Source of the DNA: Paraglomus occultum
Lineage: Eukaryota > Glomeromycota > Glomeromycetes > Paraglomerales > Paraglomeraceae
Length of the DNA: 10,145 bases
Assembly (NCBI GenBank): GCA_910592205.1
Contig: CAJVPJ010001384.1
Coordinates: forward strand, 1 to 10,145
Reading direction: 5' to 3'
Shown: in pieces, positions 8,201 through 10,145 of the stretch
Numbering within the stretch: the stretch's first letter is position 1
How the letters are laid out: every line of letters starts with the position of its first letter
Position numbers and translations under genes: made by a program
Notes under the pieces: model-generated
The model's input: only the letters and a program-made list of their open reading frames with translations
Told to the model about the DNA's origin: nothing
Database searches by the model: none

Positions 8201-10145
8201 AATGTTTGAATGTATTGGCTTTCCTAACAACGTTCTGTGAGCTATGAGATCCGCCAAAAGGCCAATGTGGTTGCAAGTGTTGATTTCATCAAAGAATAAC
8301 CACACTTCTCCTTTTCCGGCAAGTTTATTTCCTTCTCTCATGAACGTAAGAATCTGGTTCTCAACAATACCGGCATGCAGTGAGAGGTTACAGAACTTGA
8401 CACCCACTACCTCGGCCAAATAACCGATCAAACTCGTCTACAGAAGCAAGACATCGATTATTATATAGTTTTACTGGAGATATAAACATTAATCCCAAAC
8501 TAGTAAAGAAATCTTACCTTGCCGCATCCAGCTTCCCCACACACCACAACTGGTATGCTCGCACGTGCTCGCAGTAATATTAATGCCATTTTTATGAGAT
8601 TATCAGCTGATAAGGCATAAGCAGGAAATTTTTGCCTCTCCATCGATGTACGAGCGATACATTCCAGGCGTTCTTGCAAAACTTGAGTTGTCATCTCGTG
8701 ATAGTTTTCTAGTTTAAATGTTTCTAAACGTGCGCGATCTGATGCTTTTTGGCTCCATAAAAGACGTCTGACATTGTCTGGCACCTTAGTCCTATCACGG
8801 TAAAGAGCGCAAATAGAATCCGGTGTTTGCGATAAGAAAAATACTAACAAATGATTCGAGTCATCCCATTTGACTATTGTGGCCAATCGAGCATTATCCG
8901 CGGCTGCTGCCGTCGATGCTTTCTGTGCTGCTTTGCTTTCAACCGAGCGTGTCGCAAAATCTTTTGACACGCGTAATAGAGTCTCAAGTAGTGTTGATCG
9001 TACATCTGAATTTCGCATCATCAACTTGAGGTTTTCAACACGGAAGAAAGAGCTTGAAGTTAAGCGAACTAATTGATCAGCAAGAACTCTAACGAAAATC
9101 TCTACAAAACGATAAGACGCAATTGTCTCTGGGTTATTTGCAAAAAAGTACTGTTGTATGAGTTCGCGACAACGTGCTTGTGGTAATTGCTTGGCCACAG
9201 TTTCGTCGAAAAAGACATCATCATCATCAATCGCTTTTTTCGTGTATATGTCCAAATAGCGACAAACAATTTGAATTGGACTATGAACTTCGCTTGAGAC
9301 AATAAAATTATTAATGTTCCAGGTAAGATGCTTTCGGGGTAAACATTTGATAATTGGCAATGACTCAAGCAAATATTGATCCACGGTTGATGCAATCTCA
9401 ATCAAGATAGCTTGCTTCGGAAGAGTAGCAATATGTACTTTGTTGGATACCATCCCAAGCGTAAGAAACTCAAAAATAAACATGTTGACTTCTGCGGCAT
9501 TGTCAACAGAAACAATGTTCAGGTGCAAACTCTCTAAACGTTTCAGTCTGCATTCATGTAATTGACGCACGAGCCGATCGTAATGCATACCATCACTTAT
9601 CAGTACGCTTTTTGGAATTGACTTCGCCTTCATACAAGTTTGCTTGACATACTCTGTTTTACCCTGACCAGATAAATCTGAAGAGATACACGCCACATTT
9701 GGGCAGAGTTCTTTGTACATATTTTTCATGGAAGCTTCCTCGAGACCTATTGTATTGTATACATGATTTGAAAATTGGTCGAGAATGTGGTGATGGATAC
9801 CATGCTCTCTGCAACATATTAATGCCAGTTTATAATCCTTCTCTTTTTCAAGTAACGTTCTTATGTCCTTAACGAGATTGTATTGTAGCTCAAATTCAAG
9901 AAACTCCAAGTTAGCAATGCAGTACAAATAATCTCTGTAGCCGTTTGCTGCCGCAAAAAAACATCTTTTTATAAATAACGTAAGTTCTTCGGCTGTTGTC
10001 GTTGTTCTGCATATAAATACCTGCCATGGTTCAGGGTATGAGCCATGATTAGCGTACAATGACATAATAATGTTTGGAACCCGAAACTTGTCATTACATG
10101 CTGCTACAAACAGCTCTCCAGTTCGTACAATGTCAGAAACGACTG
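1..10145 (-). CDS. RNF213: RNF213 (mysterin)-like giant AAA+ ATPase / RZ-finger E3 ubiquitin ligase, partial at both ends, 11 coding segments
   Basis: Join on the minus strand: 10145-8518, 8437-8021, 7949-7381, 7309-7225, 7148-6698, 6622-6569, 6495-6164, 6093-6039, 5964-4800, 4731-2308, 2237-1. All ten junctions are GT-AG and every phase matches, giving 3,138 complete codons without a stop. Family markers appear in the expected order: an AAA2-like P-loop SGQGKT, AAA3 Walker A GEAGCGKT and Walker B WLFFDE, AAA4 P-loop GAPGSSKS and Walker B VVLLDEVGLAE, the blocks GLRDYYALVKSL and ARNFGGTDQ, the block MCVEAGKPLILTDLDIIYG, then the RZ finger and a C-terminal helical domain. RNF213 is a cytosolic ring-shaped ATPase and ubiquitin ligase linked in vertebrates to lipid droplets and defence against intracellular pathogens; its role in this organism is unknown. 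The N-terminal arm and AAA1 lie outside the window. The stop codon is also outside, probably close. The RING finger of animal RNF213 is absent. Confidence 0.93.
2129..2236 (-). other. RZ-type zinc finger domain with atypical ligand set
   Basis: Reads YQCKCGYKYFVADCG, then CPDCAADLGGHQYG. Spacing is C-x-C-x8-C-x8-C-x2-C, with Cys codons at 2230, 2224, 2197, 2170 and 2161. Vertebrate RNF213 and ZNFX1 have C-x3-H-x6-C-x8-C-x2-C. Here the His position is Tyr (2218-2216), and an additional Cys lies two residues before it. The three downstream cysteines and the trailing DLGG match the family. In RNF213 this finger provides RING-independent ubiquitin transfer, including modification of bacterial lipopolysaccharide. 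Confidence 0.88.
2238..2307 (-). other. Intron 10 (70 nt), phase 2, just upstream of the RZ finger
   Basis: Donor GTACGC followed by a T-rich run; acceptor TTGTGCAG. TACTAAT lies at 2260-2254, about 17 nt from the intron end. Removal joins GIS-R-YQCKCG, matching the family sequence entering the RZ finger. Confidence 0.92.
2308..4731 (-). CDS. RNF213: Coding segment 10: E3 module helical scaffold without a RING finger
   Basis: 2,424 nt with no stop, phase 2 at both ends. It starts RLIEEIPNKKAFVDILKKRI and continues WQLRVASDKRAIYLHSSFAG. Two acidic stretches, at 4280-4218 (EDENNVDENGE) and 3914-3891 (DYDEDEE), look disordered. Later blocks (FLLRFLNMIENDSEVQLFLY, NPMDAFAKSRRLEAV, CSVALLKQFVQEFW, SLKVYFLKNLRSRGFTIDDL, LPWLAKLPWDYV) fit the helical E3 shell downstream of the RING in animal RNF213. 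In animal proteins a C3HC4 RING lies in this module. Here cysteines are few and scattered with no CxxC pair, so the RING is missing rather than hidden by an intron. It ends NALNDAHPGNGIS plus CG of Arg, directly before the RZ finger. Confidence 0.92.
4732..4799 (-). other. Intron 9 (68 nt), phase 2
   Basis: Consensus donor GTAAGT, acceptor TTTTAAAG. TATTAAC lies at 4754-4748, about 17 nt from the intron end. It joins EHV-R-RLIEEI. Confidence 0.9.
4800..5964 (-). CDS. RNF213: Coding segment 9: AAA5-like core and following ATPase/hinge region
   Basis: 1,165 nt, phase 1 in and phase 2 out. It opens SLYDLWNQNYITQGSKDD and RVALGAYANPMCYVHP. RCVLVFDEKLVYDADPPLL (5836-5780), followed by NRFEK (to 5768), is the degenerate Walker B-like and NRFEK block of the inactive AAA5. 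The rest is mostly helical, with patches typical of the AAA6/hinge portion (for example FMCGWEQVTIETL and FEEILQQELLWCLLC), but I see no catalytic motif in it. The TTG at 5959 and other non-ATG codons here are internal. It ends SIEHV plus CG of an Arg codon at a consensus GTAAGT donor. Confidence 0.92.
5965..6038 (-). other. Intron 8 (74 nt), phase 1, non-consensus GTTGGT donor
   Basis: T-rich with a TTCTTTAG acceptor. The donor is weak but is fixed by the phase and by conserved IIYG-SLYDLW across the junction. Confidence 0.86.
6039..6093 (-). CDS. RNF213: Coding segment 8: 55-nt micro-exon of AAA5-like module
   Basis: Eighteen codons plus one base reading MCVEAGKPLILTDLDIIY, then the first base of a Gly codon that is finished by segment 9 (IIYG-SLYDLWNQ). 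This block is highly conserved in RNF213 homologues and would be lost if the exon were skipped. The acceptor is TTGTAG. The donor GTTGGT is unusual, but it is the only nearby site giving the phase 1 needed to join SLYDLWN. Confidence 0.88.
6094..6163 (-). other. Intron 7 (70 nt), phase 0
   Basis: Donor GTAAAG, acceptor CTTGTAG. A possible branch site TGCTAAA lies at 6116-6110. It joins SRVM to MCVEAG. Confidence 0.89.
6164..6495 (-). CDS. RNF213: Coding segment 7: linker and degenerate AAA5-like P-loop region
   Basis: Two bases complete Met, then 110 codons. It begins DSIQLALARNFGGTDQMK, a strongly conserved block after AAA4. HLMIIGKSDSI (6316-6284) sits where a P-loop should be but lacks the GKT/GKS arrangement (it reads GKSDS), so the following AAA5-like module is probably inactive. 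It then reads MVLCGSQFPDD and YSYGVLSRVM, as in the family. The donor is ATG|GTAAAG, phase 0. Confidence 0.9.
6496..6568 (-). other. Intron 6 (73 nt), phase 1
   Basis: Donor GTGAGT, acceptor ATTTCTTAG. It joins GKLT-M-DSIQ. Confidence 0.89.
6569..6622 (-). CDS. RNF213: Coding segment 6: 54-nt micro-exon with GLRDYY motif
   Basis: After an AACAG acceptor, two bases complete Gly. Seventeen codons follow, reading LRDYYALVKSLSRGKLT, and then the first base of a Met codon. Joined to segment 5 this reads FHGLRDYYALVKSL, one of the most conserved strings in the RNF213 family. That similarity and the matching phase 1 on both sides support an exon this small. The donor is GTGAGT. Confidence 0.9.
6623..6697 (-). 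other. Intron 5 (75 nt), phase 1
   Basis: Donor GTATAT, acceptor CTTTTAACAG. It is the only intron here whose length is a multiple of three, but a TAG follows in frame within three codons, so it is not a retained coding insert. Confidence 0.9.
6698..7148 (-). CDS. RNF213: Coding segment 5: AAA4 Walker B and sensor 1
   Basis: 150 codons plus one base. It starts VVIIPHQGSSSSTSDGILKV, the conserved QGS-x-SST-x-GI block of RNF213. Walker B is VVLLDE at 7031-7014 in the family signature DEVGLAETSPFNPLKVLHAL. Sensor 1 is the Asn of GISNWRLD at 6905-6903, and KSSRALLVQRP supplies candidate arginine-finger residues. All elements of a competent ATPase site are visible; in vertebrate RNF213 AAA3 and AAA4 are the two hydrolysing modules. 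It ends YPNFHG with the Gly codon split by a GTATAT donor. Confidence 0.93.
7149..7224 (-). other. Intron 4 (76 nt), phase 0
   Basis: Donor GTAATT, pyrimidine-rich acceptor GTTTTAAG. It joins RKLPQ to VVIIPHQG. Confidence 0.9.
7225..7309 (-). CDS. RNF213: Coding segment 4: AAA4 P-loop completion (85-nt exon)
   Basis: One base completes the split Ser codon, and 28 codons follow: SKSLAIRLVSSNLRG, then TDSDDEYFRKLPQ. Joined to the preceding segment it rebuilds GAPGSSKS, the SKS-type P-loop that distinguishes RNF213 AAA4. The donor CAG|GTAATT is phase 0 and leads into VVIIPHQGSSSSTSDG. The short size and split motif make this exon easy to miss with ORF-only prediction. Confidence 0.92.
7310..7380 (-). 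other. Intron 3 (71 nt), phase 2, splits AAA4 P-loop
   Basis: Donor GTGATT, acceptor TTACTAG. TACTAAT lies at 7342-7336, about 27 nt from the intron end. Removal joins GAPG-S-SKS. Confidence 0.92.
7381..7949 (-). CDS. RNF213: Coding segment 3: AAA3 lid and start of AAA4 P-loop
   Basis: 189 codons plus two bases of a split Ser codon. It opens VYIKIMVESQISK after a TTAG acceptor. VSLRDVRRAIRLIMWF (from 7841) is the AAA+ lid helix with a likely sensor-2 arginine. A basic patch KKKRKSK (7751-7731) with a Gly/Asn/Tyr-rich stretch after it looks like a surface loop; it resembles a nuclear signal but is probably only a linker. The end carries ATALNEALLENVLVMIVCIM and then PVFIIGAPG, the first half of the AAA4 P-loop, interrupted by an intron inside the motif. 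A GTG codon at the segment start is internal, not an initiator. Confidence 0.92.
7950..8020 (-). other. Intron 2 (71 nt), phase 0, with perfect TACTAAC branch site
   Basis: Donor GTAGGT, acceptor ATTACTTAG. TACTAAC lies at 7980-7974, its likely branch A about 25 nt from the intron end. Confidence 0.91.
8021..8437 (-). CDS. RNF213: Coding segment 2: AAA3 core with Walker B and sensor 1
   Basis: 139 codons, phase 0 at both ends. It begins TSLIGYLAEVVGV, which supplies the Thr that completes the AAA3 Walker A (GEAGCGK|T). Walker B is WLFFDE at 8302-8285, followed by INTCNHIGLLADLIAHRTLLG, very characteristic of RNF213 AAA3. Sensor 1 is the Asn of AACNPYR at 8182-8180. NVAGLAKRRVYQEQSQLVYQ and LPDQILDYVWDFG follow, as in the family. 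All catalytic residues expected of an active ATPase site are present, so AAA3 should hydrolyse ATP. The end at CGG|GTAGGT was chosen because it joins in phase 0 with the next segment. Confidence 0.93.
8438..8517 (-). other. Intron 1 (80 nt), phase 0, splits AAA3 Walker A
   Basis: Donor GTAAGA after the Walker A Lys codon; acceptor TTCTGTAG. It contains several in-frame stops if read through. Removing it rebuilds GEAGCGKTS. No obvious TACTAAC element is seen near the acceptor. Confidence 0.92.
8518..10145 (-). CDS. RNF213: Coding segment 1: AAA2-like module and lead-in to AAA3 (5'-truncated)
   Basis: The frame is open to the window edge, after a two-base partial codon, so the true start is upstream. 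The first residues (VVSDIVRTGELFVAACNDK) and the following block YPEPWQVFICRTTTTAEELT are typical of the RNF213 ATPase core. A P-loop-like SGQGKT lies at 9672-9655. About 45 residues later, at 9525-9478, LHLNIVSVDNAAEVNMF stands where a Walker B would be but has no Asp-Glu pair, so AAA2 probably binds rather than hydrolyses ATP (inference). An acidic DDDD and an alanine-rich stretch (AAQKASTAAAADNA, around 8890-8940) are probably flexible loops. The segment ends with PVVVCGEAGCGK, the AAA3 Walker A, at 8538-8518. Its donor, directly after the Lys codon, is GTAAGA (phase 0). Confidence 0.92.

Noticed and set aside
4732-8517. Stop codons and frame changes that could suggest a pseudogene or a chain of separate small genes
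   Set aside because: Every break coincides with a 68-80 nt GT-AG interval in matching phase, and the joined protein restores conserved motifs, so these are introns.
8021-8538. Dynein heavy chain or midasin as alternative for the multi-AAA protein
   Set aside because: The Walker B strings FFDEINTC and LLDEVGLAE with the SKS-type P-loop, the GLRDYY block and the RZ finger are specific to RNF213.
8890-8940. Ala/Gln-rich triplet run as a microsatellite or mobile-element trace
   Set aside because: The codons are mixed and the unit is not repeated exactly; it simply encodes an alanine-rich loop.

Overview
The window is eukaryotic. It lies entirely inside one very large, intron-containing gene on the minus strand, which encodes a homologue of RNF213 (mysterin), the giant AAA+ ATPase / E3 ubiquitin ligase. 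Neither end of the gene is present. The window opens in frame at 10145, in the middle of the ATPase core, and runs off in frame at position 1, probably only a few tens of residues before the natural C terminus. I could join eleven coding segments through ten short GT-AG introns (68-80 nt) with matching phases throughout. Together they give 3,138 complete codons with no frameshift or internal stop.

Organism: the introns are uniformly tiny, and several carry a near-perfect TACTAAC/TACTAAT branch site 17-27 nt upstream of the acceptor. That pattern is typical of fungi. RNF213-like proteins are known from animals and, as I recall, from early-diverging (Mucoromycota-type) fungi, so I favour such a fungus. 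A small-intron invertebrate such as a rotifer is the main alternative. This is inference, not proof.

Layout in the direction of transcription (10145 to 1): segment 1 (10145-8518) holds the AAA2-like module with an SGQGKT P-loop and the region up to the AAA3 Walker A. Segments 2-3 (8437-7381) carry the AAA3 Walker B and sensor 1, the lid, and the start of the AAA4 P-loop. Segments 4-5 (7309-6698) carry the rest of the AAA4 P-loop and its Walker B. Segments 6-9 (6622-4800) carry the conserved GLRDYY and ARNFGGT blocks and a degenerate AAA5-like module. Segment 10 (4731-2308) is the long helical E3 module and contains no RING finger. Segment 11 (2237-1) begins with the RZ-type zinc finger and continues through the C-terminal domain.

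In RNF213 the AAA3/AAA4 pair are the active ATPase sites, and the RZ finger carries RING-independent ubiquitin transfer. Both active ATPase sites look intact here. The ligase half looks like an RZ-only enzyme, and its RZ finger has an altered metal-ligand pattern (CxC...Tyr in place of Cys...His). No second gene, RNA gene, mobile element, CRISPR array, promoter or terminator is visible. The only non-coding DNA is the ten introns.
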